Positions 16,413 to 24,806 of a DNA stretch of 64,000 bases are shown here, one piece after another. The DNA lies in assembly GCF_022385335.1 (NCBI RefSeq), contig NZ_CP092431.1:6882001-6946000 (forward strand), given 5' to 3'. Position numbers and translations under genes: made by a program. This stretch comes from Streptomyces deccanensis. Lineage in GTDB: Bacteria; Actinomycetota; Actinomycetes; Streptomycetales; Streptomycetaceae. The stretch's first letter is position 1. Every line of letters begins with the position of its first letter. The notes beneath the pieces were generated by a model that made no database searches, was not told the origin of the DNA, and saw only the letters and a program-made list of their open reading frames with translations.

Positions 16413-17768
16413 CTACGGGATCTCGTAGCCGGCGTTGTCCGAGAAGTCCCGGTCGATGGCGCGGGCGGCCTTCGCCAGGGCCTCCTTGGGGTCGGCGCCG
16501 CCGTAGATCGAGTTGACGGCCTCGCTGAACTTCGCGGTCACCACGGGGTATCCGGCGGTCACCGGACGGGTGACGGCGACGCACGACGCGCTGATCTCAC
16601 TGTCGCCGCAGGGCTTGGCGAGCTGGTCGGCGAAGAGCTGGAGCGGGCCGCCCTGCTGGTAGAGGGGGCTCGCGGCGAGCGCGGACTTGGTGGCCGGCGG
16701 AGCGCCGTTGGCCTGCGTCATGGCGCCGACGTTGGTGTCGTCGAGCAGGAAGTCCAGGAAGGTGCCGGCGGCCTTGGCGTTCTTGCTGTTCGCGCCGACA
16801 CCCCAGGCCCAGGAGCCCTGGCCGGTCTTCGGGCCGTCGCCGAAGTCGGGCAGCGGCAGCACGACCAGGTCGTCACCGAGCGCCTCGCTGTAGGCGGGGT
16901 ACATCCAGTGCCCGACCCAGCTCAGGGCGACCCGGCCCTTGGCGAAGGCGTTGCCGTCGGTGTTGGCGTCCGTCACGGCCTTCCAGGACTGGAAGGTCTT
17001 CATGGCCGACACCACCTCAGGGGTGTCGAGGGCGCCCTCCGCCTTGCCGTCCTTGAGCAGGGAGCCGCCGGCCGACCAGACGATCGGGGCGAAGCCGTAG
17101 GTCCCCCACTCGTTGGCGTAGCCGTTGCCCTCCTGGAGGTCGATGACCTTGCCGTCGGAGTCCTTCGCCTTGAGCGCCTTGAGCGCGGCGTCGAACTCCT
17201 TCGCGGTCCAGGCTTCGTCCAGGCTCTTCGGGTACGTCACCCCGGCCGCGTCCAGCAGCTTCTTGCTGCCGTACATGCCGAGCCCGGAGTCGAACATGCC
17301 GAGGCCGTAGTGCTTGCCGTCGATCTCGCCCTGCGCCTTGCTCGCGTCGGTGGCGTTGGCGAGCGTCTTGGCGGAGACGTGGTCGTCGATCGGGGCGAGC
17401 TTCTTGTTGTAGACGAAGTTCGCCATCGTCGGGCCGTCGAACTCCATGACGTCCGGCAGTTCGCCGGCGTCCGTCGCGGTGATCGTCTTGGTGTAGTCGG
17501 TCTCCGGTATCAGCTTCAGCTCGACCTTGACCTTCTTCTGCGAGGAGTTGAACGACTTCACCGCGTTCTGCAGCGCCTCGGACTCGCTCTTCTGACCCTG
17601 GTGGGCCCAGACGCTGATCGTCCCCTCACCGCTGCCGGCCTCGGCGGACGTGTCGCCCCCACCGCCCCCGCCGCAGGCGGCCAGCGCCGCCAGGGGGAGG
17701 ACCAGGGCCAGTCCCGTGCGGGCGGTGCGGCGGAACCTTCTGCTGGTCGAGCTGGTGGTCGGGTTCAT
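16413..17768 (-). CDS. Sugar ABC transporter substrate-binding lipoprotein (CUT1)
   Basis: A 451-residue extracytoplasmic binding protein. An Arg-rich n-region and hydrophobic core end in the lipobox LAAC near residue 34, followed by a Gly-rich linker. The mature part resembles MalE-type proteins (TISVWAHQGQKSESEAL ... YGLGMFDSGLGMYGSKKLLDAAG ... SWVGHWMYPAYSEALGDDLVVLPLPDFG). It captures a sugar or oligosaccharide for the two permeases downstream. The LacI regulator lies 68 bp upstream on the same strand and a GH32-type hydrolase is divergent from that, so fructans or sucrose-like sugars are the likely substrate, by context only. Confidence 0.92.
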   Translation of the reverse strand: MNPTTSSTSRRFRRTARTGLALVLPLAALAACGGGGGGDTSAEAGSGEGTISVWAHQGQKSESEALQNAVKSFNSSQKKVKVELKLIPETDYTKTITATDAGELPDVMEFDGPTMANFVYNKKLAPIDDHVSAKTLANATDASKAQGEIDGKHYGLGMFDSGLGMYGSKKLLDAAGVTYPKSLDEAWTAKEFDAALKALKAKDSDGKVIDLQEGNGYANEWGTYGFAPIVWSAGGSLLKDGKAEGALDTPEVVSAMKTFQSWKAVTDANTDGNAFAKGRVALSWVGHWMYPAYSEALGDDLVVLPLPDFGDGPKTGQGSWAWGVGANSKNAKAAGTFLDFLLDDTNVGAMTQANGAPPATKSALAASPLYQQGGPLQLFADQLAKPCGDSEISASCVAVTRPVTAGYPVVTAKFSEAVNSIYGGADPKEALAKAARAIDRDFSDNAGYEIP

Positions 17769-17836
17769 GGTGTGTGCCTCCGTGCGGGATGAGGGTGCGA
17801 GGGCGGGGAATTCGGGAGGTGGGGGCGTAGGGGAAG

Positions 17837-18859
17837 TCACTGGGGCCCGCGCGGGCGCGGCGGCGCCGTCGTCTCGCGCAGGACGAGCCGGATGGGCATC
17901 TCCACCCGGCCGGGCGGCTGTTCGGTGTCGGGCTCGTCCAGTTGCCGCAGCAGCAGCCGGGCGGCCTCCGCGCCCTGCCCGGCGACCGGCTGGGCGACAG
18001 TGGTCAGCCCGACCACATCGGCGAGTTCGTGATCGTCGAAGCCGACCACGGACACGTCCTCCGGCACCCGGAGCCGATGCCGTCTGAGCGCGCGCAACGC
18101 GCCCATCGCCATCTCGTCGGACTGGGCGAACACGGCGGTCGGCGGCCGGGACGCCGCCAGCAACTCGGTCATCGCCCGCTCGCCGCCGTCCACCGTGTAG
18201 TCGCCGTCCGCCACCAGTGCCGGATCGTGCTCGATCCCGGCCTCGGCGAGGACGTGCAGATAGGCGGCGCGACGGTCGACGGGGGTGGTCCAGTGCAGCG
18301 GCCCGCTGGCCCCGGAGATCATGCCGATCCGGCGGTGGCCGAGGTTCACCAGATGCCGTACGGCGCTCTCCGCGCCCGCCCGGTCGTCGATGCCGACCAC
18401 CGTGAAGCCGGGCCGGGCGCCGCCGACCGTGGAGGCCAGCGGTACCCCGAGGGAGCGCAGCGCGGCGGACTCGTCCTCGTCGGGGATGAGCAGCGACAGC
18501 ACCGCGTCGACCCGCTTGCGCACCGGGAGCTTGGTGAAGAACCGCTTGCGCGCCTCCGCCGAGCCCAGGTTGTAGAGCAGCACGTCGTACCCGGCGGCGC
18601 TGAACACCTGCTCGGCGGCGTCCAGCACGGTCCCGAAGAACCAGCGGCCGATGTACGGGGCGACGACCCCGATCGTGTACGTGCGGCCACTGGCGAGGCT
18701 GGACGCCGAACGGGACGCGGTGTAGCCGAGTTGTGCGGCGACGGCCGCGATCTGGGTGCGTACCTCGTCCGAGACGCCCGGCCTGCCCCGCAGCGCGCGG
18801 GACACGGTGGACGCCGAGACGCCGGCGGCGCGGGCGACATCGGTGATGCTGACCGTCAC
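17837..18859 (-). CDS. LacI-family transcriptional regulator of the sugar locus
   Basis: A 340-residue regulator: N-terminal HTH VSITDVARAAGVSASTVSRALRGRPGVSDEVR (2-33), hinge region about 45-60, then a periplasmic-binding-protein-like effector domain with dimer motifs. LacI regulators bind sugar ligands and release an operator. The candidate operator GCAAGCGTTTGC lies upstream in the spacer shared with the GH32-type gene, so the regulator likely controls itself, the ABC genes and the hydrolase. Confidence 0.93.
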   Translation of the reverse strand: MTVSITDVARAAGVSASTVSRALRGRPGVSDEVRTQIAAVAAQLGYTASRSASSLASGRTYTIGVVAPYIGRWFFGTVLDAAEQVFSAAGYDVLLYNLGSAEARKRFFTKLPVRKRVDAVLSLLIPDEDESAALRSLGVPLASTVGGARPGFTVVGIDDRAGAESAVRHLVNLGHRRIGMISGASGPLHWTTPVDRRAAYLHVLAEAGIEHDPALVADGDYTVDGGERAMTELLAASRPPTAVFAQSDEMAMGALRALRRHRLRVPEDVSVVGFDDHELADVVGLTTVAQPVAGQGAEAARLLLRQLDEPDTEQPPGRVEMPIRLVLRETTAPPRPRGPQ

Positions 18860-18935
18860 GGCGGATTTCTCCCGTCGGATTCACGTCGGTGTGTGTCTGG
18901 GGGTGACGTGACCGTAAACCCGGCCTCCCTGTTGC

Positions 18936-18947
18936 GCAAGCGTTTGC
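18936..18947. promoter_or_regulatory. Candidate LacI-family operator
   Basis: GCAAGCGTTTGC is a near-perfect palindrome with the CG centre typical of LacI-type sites (CAAGCG/TTTG core). It lies 77-88 bp upstream of the lacI-type gene and about 100 bp before the GH32-type gene. A related half-site (CTTGCGC ... CTCAAGCG) follows near 18960-18977. Confidence 0.6.
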
Positions 18948-19042
18948 GTTCAGTTTTACTTGCGCTGATTCTCAAGCGATACCGATCCGATCCATGGTCA
19001 GCGCACGCGTTTGGGCGCTACGAGCCGACAGGACTGCTGCGC

Positions 19043-20416
19043 ATGCGATACGCCCCGCCCGGCCTCTGCGTGAACGACTTCGCCCTGCTCCGCGAGGACG
19101 ACGGCACCTACACGGTGCTGCATCTCCAGGGGCCCTGGACCGCCGAGTTCGACCATCTGCGGATGGAGACCTCCTACGGTCGGGCCACCTCGGTCGACCT
19201 GGTCGGCTGGCGACCCGAGGGCACCGCCTTCGGCAACGGTCTGCCCGGCCGCTTCGACCAGCAGGCGGTGTGGACGATGCATCCCGTCCGCCACGGCACC
19301 GGAAGCGCGATGTTCTACACGGGGGTGAGCGGGCTGACGCCCGAGGGCTGGCCCCTCCAGTCCGTCGGCCTCGCGCTCTCCGACCGTACGGACGGCACGG
19401 GCTGGCGGCGCCACGGCACCGGACCGGTCGTCGAGGCCGACGCCCGCTGGTACCGCACGGCCGACCGCATGGGCTGGCGCGACCCGTTCGTCGTCCCCGA
19501 CGACGAGGGCGAGGGCTGGGTCATGGTGATCTGCGCGAGCGACGCCTCGCTCCCCGTGGAGGCCAGCGGCTGCGTGGCCTGGGCCACCTCCCCGGACCTC
19601 GAACACTGGACGGTCCACCCGCCGTTGATCTCCCCGGGCGACGTGAACGAGTTGGAGTGCCCGGTCCTGGAACGCCTCGACGACGGCACCTGGCTCCTCC
19701 TCGGCTCCATCGGCGCGACGCGCGGCTTCGACGCGTGGACGGCCCCCCGCCTGCGCGGCCCCTGGACGCGGCACGGCCAACTCGGGCCCACGGGGGCGTA
19801 CGCCCCCCGCGTCATAGCCGACCCCGACGGCGCCCGAGTCGTCCTGCACACGACCCCCCGCCGGGTCGGCCTCACCGACGCCGGCGACCCCTGCCGGGGC
19901 ATGCTCGCCCAGCCCAAGTCCCTGGTCGTGGGGGCGGATGCGGCCCCCCACCTGGCCTGGTGGCCCGGCCTCGACGCCTGGCTCGGCGACCCGACGACGG
20001 CCCCCGCGCTCCACGCGGTCGGCGACATCGCCCTCGGCGACCGCCCCGTCGAAGTCACCCTGCGCACCGAGGCGGCCGACCGGACCGAGGCGGCCGACCC
20101 CTCCCGCCCCGCCCTCACGGTCACCTGCGACGGCAAGAACGTCCGCGTCACGGGCCCGGCCGGCGCCCCGCTCGCCGAGACGGTCCTGCGTGAACCCCCC
20201 ACGTCACTGCGCATCCTGACGGTCGGCGAGTACGTCGAGGTCTACGCGGACGGCGTCTTCGTCCTGACCACGCTCTGCTACTCCGGCCGCCCCGCCCCCT
20301 GGACGGTCACCACCGACGACCACACCGCCCCCGTCCCCGTCCGCCCCCTCCGCCTCCCGAACCCGGACCGCGACGACGCCTCGGCGATCTGGCCCGGCCC
20401 CGACCCGACTCCCTGA
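19043..20416 (+). CDS. GH32-type glycoside hydrolase (beta-fructofuranosidase/levanase-like)
   Basis: From ATG 19043 (MRYAPPGLCVNDFALL) 457 residues, no signal peptide. The five-bladed propeller motifs of GH32 are recognisable: VNDF near 10-13 (nucleophile Asp), WRDPFV (RDP motif) near 150-155 and ELECPVL (acid/base Glu) near 206-212. The C-terminal ~150 residues form the beta-sandwich (ALTVTCDGKNVRVTG ... GEYVEVYADGVFVLTT). Such enzymes release fructose from sucrose, inulin or levan. Cytoplasmic location would fit hydrolysis of oligosaccharides imported by the divergent ABC system. Exact specificity unknown; GH43/GH68 are more distant alternatives. Confidence 0.82.
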   Translation: MRYAPPGLCVNDFALLREDDGTYTVLHLQGPWTAEFDHLRMETSYGRATSVDLVGWRPEGTAFGNGLPGRFDQQAVWTMHPVRHGTGSAMFYTGVSGLTPEGWPLQSVGLALSDRTDGTGWRRHGTGPVVEADARWYRTADRMGWRDPFVVPDDEGEGWVMVICASDASLPVEASGCVAWATSPDLEHWTVHPPLISPGDVNELECPVLERLDDGTWLLLGSIGATRGFDAWTAPRLRGPWTRHGQLGPTGAYAPRVIADPDGARVVLHTTPRRVGLTDAGDPCRGMLAQPKSLVVGADAAPHLAWWPGLDAWLGDPTTAPALHAVGDIALGDRPVEVTLRTEAADRTEAADPSRPALTVTCDGKNVRVTGPAGAPLAETVLREPPTSLRILTVGEYVEVYADGVFVLTTLCYSGRPAPWTVTTDDHTAPVPVRPLRLPNPDRDDASAIWPGPDPTP

Positions 20417-20456
20417 CCCCGGCCGGGAGAACGCCCCGTACAGGCCCCGAACACGA

Positions 20457-20512
20457 CCGCACCCGGCCCGTCACACCGTCGTTCGTGACGGCGGTATGCG
20501 GACCGGGTGCGG
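20457..20512. terminator. Bidirectional hairpin between the GH32-type gene and sodN
   Basis: Perfect 10-bp arms CCGCACCCGG (20457-20466) and CCGGGTGCGG (20503-20512) enclose a second nested repeat, CGTCAC/GTGACG. It sits between two convergent genes, 40 bp after one stop and 17 bp before the other. No U-tract, as usual for Streptomyces terminators. Confidence 0.7.
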
Positions 20513-20528
20513 ACGAGAGAGGCCGGGG

Positions 20529-20924
20529 TCAGGCCTTCTTGGTCTCCCAGAAGATCTTGTCGATCTGGGCGATGTAGTCCAGAGCCTTCTGGCCCGTCGC
20601 CGGGTCGGTCGAGCCCTTGGCGGCCGAGAGGGCCTTGAGGGTGTCGTTGACCAGCTGGTGCAGCTCCGGGTACTTCTCGAAGTGCGGGGGCTTGAAGTAG
20701 TCGCTCCAGAGGACCGACACATGGTGCTTGGCGAGCTCGGCGCGCTGCTCCTTGATGACGGTCGCGCGAGCCTGGAAGTGCGGGTCGTCGTTGGCGGCCA
20801 TCTTCTCCTGCACGGCCTTCACCGACTCCGCCTCGATGCGGGCCTGGGCCGGGTCGTACACACCGCAGGGCAGGTCGCAGTGGGCGCTGACCTTGACCTT
20901 GGGGGCAAACAGGCGGGAAAGCAT
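20529..20924 (-). CDS. sodN: Nickel-containing superoxide dismutase
   Basis: A 131-residue pre-protein starting MLSRLFAPKVKVSA, with the nickel hook HCDLPCGVYDP directly after this 14-residue leader. Mature NiSOD ligates nickel through the N-terminal His1, Cys2 and Cys6, so the leader must be removed; the sodX peptidase beside it does this. Length and hook match characterised Streptomyces NiSODs. It disproportionates superoxide in the cytoplasm. An AGGAAGGAA SD precedes the ATG. In S. coelicolor sodN responds to nickel through Nur and a small RNA derived from sodF; the sequence does not show me that site. Confidence 0.97.
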   Translation of the reverse strand: MLSRLFAPKVKVSAHCDLPCGVYDPAQARIEAESVKAVQEKMAANDDPHFQARATVIKEQRAELAKHHVSVLWSDYFKPPHFEKYPELHQLVNDTLKALSAAKGSTDPATGQKALDYIAQIDKIFWETKKA

Positions 20925-21080
20925 GGAGCATTCCTTCCTCGTGATCGTCTTCTCAGATGGGAGATTACTCCCTGCGAGAGAGGTTTTCGCGAGTGCCCCC
21001 ATGGGCTTAGGACAAAAGTCCGGGGTCTGACTGGGACTGGTGGAGCACTGGAGAGGAACGGACCGGGGAGGTGCCGGGTG

Positions 21081-21515
21081 ATGCAGGAGCCGTCGCAGGA
21101 GAGCGAGCGGGGCAGGGCCCTCCTGCCCTTCGGGGTGGCCGAGGTCACGGGGCCGTCCATGGTTCCCACCCTGCGCCACGGGGACCAGCTGCTCGTTCAC
21201 TACGGGGCACGCCTGGGGGTCGGTGACGTGCTCGTGCTGCGCCACCCCTTCCAGCAGGACCTGCTCGTCGTGAAACGGATCGCCGAGCGGCGCGACGACG
21301 GTTGGTGGGTGCTCGGGGACAACGCGTACGCGGGCGGGGACAGCACGGACTACGGGGTCGTCCCCGACGAACTGGTGCTGGGGAAGGTGCGGTTCCGGTA
21401 CCGGCCCAGGCCCGACGGTCAGCGTTCGCCGTTCGCGCTCGCCCGCTGGGCGTTCTCGGCGGCCCGGCCCGTGTTCGGCGACCGGTCCGCCTCCAGGCGT
21501 TTGCGGGCCCGGTAG
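21081..21515 (+). CDS. sodX: SodX, signal-peptidase-like protease that matures NiSOD
   Basis: A 144-residue S26-type protein, divergent from sodN. The catalytic Ser lies in GPSMVPTLRHGD (Ser ~31) and the Lys in LLVVKRIAERRDDGWWVLGDN (~68), the Ser/Lys dyad of type I signal peptidases. It has no obvious membrane anchor, consistent with processing of the cytoplasmic SodN leader. SD GGGGAGG precedes; GTG 21078 immediately before the ATG is an alternative. Its 3' end overlaps the convergent CGNR gene by 97 bp in a different frame, which is unusual. Confidence 0.93.
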   Translation: MQEPSQESERGRALLPFGVAEVTGPSMVPTLRHGDQLLVHYGARLGVGDVLVLRHPFQQDLLVVKRIAERRDDGWWVLGDNAYAGGDSTDYGVVPDELVLGKVRFRYRPRPDGQRSPFALARWAFSAARPVFGDRSASRRLRAR

Positions 21516-22048
21516 GCCGCCACGTTGGCGCGGGTCGCGCAGCGGTCCGAGCAGTAGCGCCGGGAGCGGTTGGTGGAGGTGTCGAGGTAGGCGTTGCGGC
21601 AGGGTGCGGCCTCGCACAGGCCGAGCCGGTCCACGCCGTACTCGGTGAGGTGGAAGGCCAGGCCCATCGCGGCGATGGCGGCGTAGCCCGCCGTCGCGTT
21701 GGACGGGTGGTCCGCCAGGTGCATGTGCCACAGCGGGCTCCCGTCGTCGGCCCGGAAGTCGTGCCCCGAGATCTGCGGGCTCACCGGGAACTCGAGCAGC
21801 AACGAGTTCAGCAGGTCCACCGCGAGGGTCTCGTCGCCGTCGTTCGCCGCCTCGAAGACCGAGCGCAGCCGGGCCCGCACCGACCGGAACCGGGTGACGT
21901 CGGCGTCCGTCGCCCGCCGCGCCGCCTGCCGGCTGGGCCCGAAGAGATCGCGGACGGCCTCGACCGAGGTGAGCGTGTCCTTGCCCCGGGCCGGCTCCTC
22001 GGTGTTGACGAGGCGTACGGCGTAATCCGAGTAATGGGCCAGTTCCAC
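21419..22048 (-). CDS. CGNR zinc-finger (ABATE domain) putative transcriptional regulator
   Basis: A 209-residue protein from GTG 22048. Residues ~1-150 match the ABATE domain (HYSDYAVRLVNTEEPARGKDTLTS...); the C-terminal zinc finger reads GLCEAAPCRNAYLDTSTNRSRRYCSDRCATRANVAAYRAR, containing the two Cys pairs (CxxxxC and CxxxC) and an R/N-rich DNA-binding part. Here CGNR is CRNA, a common variant. The last ~30 codons, a charged tail, overlap the sodX gene convergently. A shared bipartite motif lies 45 bp upstream. Targets unknown. Confidence 0.88.
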   Translation of the reverse strand: MELAHYSDYAVRLVNTEEPARGKDTLTSVEAVRDLFGPSRQAARRATDADVTRFRSVRARLRSVFEAANDGDETLAVDLLNSLLLEFPVSPQISGHDFRADDGSPLWHMHLADHPSNATAGYAAIAAMGLAFHLTEYGVDRLGLCEAAPCRNAYLDTSTNRSRRYCSDRCATRANVAAYRARKRLEADRSPNTGRAAENAQRASANGER

Positions 22049-22092
22049 TTGTAGTCCTTACGGGGGCGCTCTAATGTCGTCGTGCGGGTCAA

Positions 22093-22126
22093 GTAATGGC
22101 TGCTCGTACTTACAGGGTATTACGTA
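22093..22126 (+). promoter_or_regulatory. Bipartite motif GTAATGGCTG-N11-AGGGTATTACGTA (copy 1)
   Basis: This 34-bp element lies between the divergent CGNR regulator and methyltransferase genes. The same two blocks with the same 11-bp spacer occur at 44361-44394 upstream of a GNAT gene; 23 of 34 positions are identical and the N11 is unrelated. The outer GTAAT/ATTAC half-sites are inverted, suggesting an operator for a dimer, or a promoter containing GGGTAT. Confidence 0.55.
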
Positions 22127-22173
22127 GTGGCCGGAAGAAGCGGTACAAGCGGTACACCGAGGAAGGGGACCTC

Positions 22174-22932
22174 ATGACCACCACGGCCGGAACCGACTGG
22201 CAGGCCTGGCAGGAGAGCTGGGACCGGCAGCAGGAGCTGTATCTGCCGGACCGTGAGGAGCGGTTCCGGGTGATGCTCGACATGGTCGAGGCCTTCACCG
22301 GCCCCGAGCCCCGCGTCCTCGACCTCGCCTGCGGTACGGGTTCCATCACGTCCAGGCTCTTCGCGCGGTTCCCGAAGGCCGTCAGCACCGGCGTGGACCT
22401 CGACCCGGCCCTCCTCGCCATCGCCGAGGGCACGTTCGAGGGCGACCGGCGGGTCACCTTCGTCACCGCCGACCTCACCGACCCCGACTGGCCGACCCGG
22501 CTGCCGTACGACTCGTACGACGCCGTCCTGACGGCCACGGCCCTGCACTGGCTGCACAGCGAACCCCTCGCCGCCCTCTACGGTCAGGTCGCGGAACTCC
22601 TCCGCGACGGCGGTGTCTTCATGAACGCGGACCACATGATCGACGAGTCGACGCCCCGGATCAACGCGGCGGAGCGCGCGCACCGGCACGCGGGTATGGA
22701 ACAAGCCAAGGCGGACGGTGTCGTCGACTGGGCCGCATGGTGGCAGCTGGCCGCCCAGGACCCCGTGCTCGCCGCGCCGACGGCCCGCCGTTTCGAGATC
22801 TACGGCGAGCACGCCGACGGCGACTTCCAGAGCGTCGACTGGCACGCCCGGGTCCTGCGCGAGCAGGGCTTCGCCGAGGCGCGCGCGGTGTGGTGCTCGC
22901 CCTCGGACTCGATGGTGCTGGCGGTGAAGTGA
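22174..22932 (+). CDS. Class I SAM-dependent methyltransferase
   Basis: From ATG 22174 (MTTTAGTDWQAWQESW), 252 residues, preceded by a strong GAGGAAGGGG SD. The Rossmann SAM site is RVLDLACGTGSITSRL (motif I, ~44-59), with acidic residue VDLDP near 72-76 and post-I/II TADLTDPDWP; LLRDGGVFMNAD is motif III. It methylates an unidentified small molecule. An upstream extension to 22096 would run into the bipartite regulatory motif and lacks domain support. Divergent from the CGNR regulator, which may control it. Confidence 0.9.
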   Translation: MTTTAGTDWQAWQESWDRQQELYLPDREERFRVMLDMVEAFTGPEPRVLDLACGTGSITSRLFARFPKAVSTGVDLDPALLAIAEGTFEGDRRVTFVTADLTDPDWPTRLPYDSYDAVLTATALHWLHSEPLAALYGQVAELLRDGGVFMNADHMIDESTPRINAAERAHRHAGMEQAKADGVVDWAAWWQLAAQDPVLAAPTARRFEIYGEHADGDFQSVDWHARVLREQGFAEARAVWCSPSDSMVLAVK

Positions 22933-22942
22933 CGGAGCCGGC

Positions 22943-23011
22943 CGGCCCGTGACATGAGTGAGGGCCGGCCCGCGACACGAGTGAAGGGCGGCCCGTGACA
23001 CGAGTGAGGGG
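22943..23011. repeat. Three tandem 23-bp repeats
   Basis: Exactly three head-to-tail copies, starting at 22943, 22966 and 22989, of a 23-bp unit with core GACACGAGTGA. They fill the spacer between the methyltransferase stop and the following terminator. They differ by a few substitutions only, so the expansion is recent. Confidence 0.85.
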
Positions 23012-23036
23012 CGGTACGGGATGCCCGTACCGCCCC
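23008..23036. terminator. Bidirectional terminator hairpin
   Basis: A perfect 13-bp stem (GGGGCGGTACGGG / CCCGTACCGCCCC) with a 3-nt loop between the convergent methyltransferase and ABC ATPase genes. It overlaps the last tandem repeat by 4 bp. Confidence 0.9.
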
Positions 23037-23060
23037 TCGTCCGCTCGTGTGTCCGGTCGG

Positions 23061-23822
23061 TCAGAGGACCTTGGACAGGAACGACTGCGTCCGCTCTTCC
23101 TGCGGGTTCGTCAGCACGTCACGGGGGTTGCCGGACTCGACCACCACACCGCCGTCCATGAAGACCAGGCTGTCGCCGACCTCACGGGCGAAGCCCATCT
23201 CGTGGGTGACGACGACCATCGTCATCCCGGACTCGGCCAGGTCGCGCATGACGTCGAGGACGTCGCCCACCAGCTCCGGGTCGAGCGCCGAGGTCGGCTC
23301 GTCGAAGAGCATCAGCTTCGGCTCCATGGCCAGGGCACGGGCGATGGCCACCCGCTGCTGCTGACCGCCGGAGAGCTGCGAGGGGTAGTTGCCCGCCTTG
23401 TCGCCGAGGCCGACACGCTCCAGCAGTTCATGGGCGCGCTCACGGGCCTGGGCCCTGCTGACGCCCTTGACCTGGATCGGCGCCTCCATGACGTTCTCCG
23501 CGGCCGTCATGTGCGGGAACAGGTTGAAGCGCTGGAACACCATGCCGATGTCACGGCGCTTGAGGGCGACCTCGCTGTCCTTGAGCTCGTACAGCTTGTC
23601 GCCCTTCTGGCGGTAGCCGACCAGCTCGCCGTCGACGTACAGCCGGCCGGCGTTGATCTTCTCGAGGTGGTTGATGCACCTGAGGAAGGTCGACTTGCCG
23701 GAGCCGGACGGACCGATGAGGCAGAACACCTCGCCCGTCTGCACCTCCAGATCGATGCCCTTGAGGACCTCGACGGGGCCGAACGACTTGTGGATGCCCT
23801 CGGCCTTCACCATGGCGGTCAT
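23061..23822 (-). CDS. Amino-acid ABC transporter ATP-binding protein (GlnQ/GluA type)
   Basis: A 253-residue ATPase: Walker [10 protein letters not shown] (~38-46), signature [16 protein letters not shown] (~157-172), Walker [15 protein letters not shown], switch His in VVTHEMGFA. Closest to polar amino-acid uptake (PAAT) ATPases for glutamate/glutamine. ATG 23822 overlaps the permease stop by ATGA, so the genes are translationally coupled. Energises import by the permease and binding protein upstream in the operon. Confidence 0.95.
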   Translation of the reverse strand: MTAMVKAEGIHKSFGPVEVLKGIDLEVQTGEVFCLIGPSGSGKSTFLRCINHLEKINAGRLYVDGELVGYRQKGDKLYELKDSEVALKRRDIGMVFQRFNLFPHMTAAENVMEAPIQVKGVSRAQARERAHELLERVGLGDKAGNYPSQLSGGQQQRVAIARALAMEPKLMLFDEPTSALDPELVGDVLDVMRDLAESGMTMVVVTHEMGFAREVGDSLVFMDGGVVVESGNPRDVLTNPQEERTQSFLSKVL

Positions 23823-24760
23823 GCCGAGACTCCCTTCGGACGGCGCACCGGCAGCACGGCCGTCTTGAAACGCTGGATCGGTGTCGGCGGCAGGGACCGG
23901 GAGGACCCCTTCGCGTAGTACCGCTCCAGGTAGTACTGCCCGACGCTGAAGATGCTGGTCAGGATCAGGTACCAGGCGGCGGCGAGGAACAGCATCTCCA
24001 CCGTGGAACCGGAGCCCTGGCCGATGTCCTGGGCCGCCTTGAGCAGATCCACGTACTGCACCGTCGAGACGAGCGACGTGGTCTTCAGCATGTTGATGAC
24101 CTCGTTGCCCGTGGGCGGCACGATCACGCGCATCGCCTGCGGGATCACGATCCGCCGCAGCGTCTTGGCGTGGCTCATGCCGAGCGCGTGCGACGCCTCG
24201 GTCTGGCCCTCGTCCACCGAGAGCAGACCGGCGCGGCAGATCTCCGCCATGTACGCGGCCTCGTTGAGGCCGAGGCCGAGCAGCGCCGTCAGCAGCGGCG
24301 TCATGAAGGACGACCAGTAGTCCTTGTAGATCGGCCCGAGGTTGATGTACTCGAAGACCAGGCCCAGGTTGAACCAGACGAAGAGCTGGACCAGGACCGG
24401 CGTGCCGCGGAAGAACCAGATGTAGAACCACGCCACCGACGAGGTCACCGGGTTCTTGGACAGCCGCATCACGGCGAGCAGGATGCCGCCGACGATGCCG
24501 ATCACCATGGACAGCACGGTGAGCAGCAGGGTGTTCAGGACGCCTTCGATGATGCGGTCGTCGAAGAAGTAGTCGGGGACCGCACCCCAGTTGATCTTCT
24601 TGGCCTGCGCGAACGCGTAGACGATCGAACCGAGGAGGGCGAGTGCGATGGCCGCGGACACATAGCGCCCCGGGTGCCGGACCGGAACGGCCTTGAGGGC
24701 CTCCGGGCCGGCGGGGGGCGTGTCCGAGGGACCGTCCGTCTTGCTGACGTCAACAGTCAC
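23819..24760 (-). CDS. Amino-acid ABC transporter permease
   Basis: A 313-residue PAAT permease beginning GTG 24760. After a ~40-residue cytoplasmic leader there are about five or six membrane segments, with the HisM/GlnP-type motif [28 protein letters not shown] (~212-240) near the EAA loop. One permease gene suffices for a homodimeric pore. It lies between the binding protein and the ATPase, 46 bp after the former, and overlaps the latter by 4 bp. Confidence 0.94.
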   Translation of the reverse strand: MTVDVSKTDGPSDTPPAGPEALKAVPVRHPGRYVSAAIALALLGSIVYAFAQAKKINWGAVPDYFFDDRIIEGVLNTLLLTVLSMVIGIVGGILLAVMRLSKNPVTSSVAWFYIWFFRGTPVLVQLFVWFNLGLVFEYINLGPIYKDYWSSFMTPLLTALLGLGLNEAAYMAEICRAGLLSVDEGQTEASHALGMSHAKTLRRIVIPQAMRVIVPPTGNEVINMLKTTSLVSTVQYVDLLKAAQDIGQGSGSTVEMLFLAAAWYLILTSIFSVGQYYLERYYAKGSSRSLPPTPIQRFKTAVLPVRRPKGVSA

Positions 24761-24806
24761 GGGTGGAGCCTTTCAGAACCGAGCCGAGAATCAGGAGCCG
24801 CTGTGA

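Noticed and set aside
20931..21060. Nur operator or small-RNA pairing site upstream of sodN
   Set aside because: Nickel control is known in relatives, but I could not match a Nur box or the antisense segment here with confidence.
22943..23011. CRISPR repeats
   Set aside because: Three adjacent 23-bp units with no spacers; simple tandem duplication.
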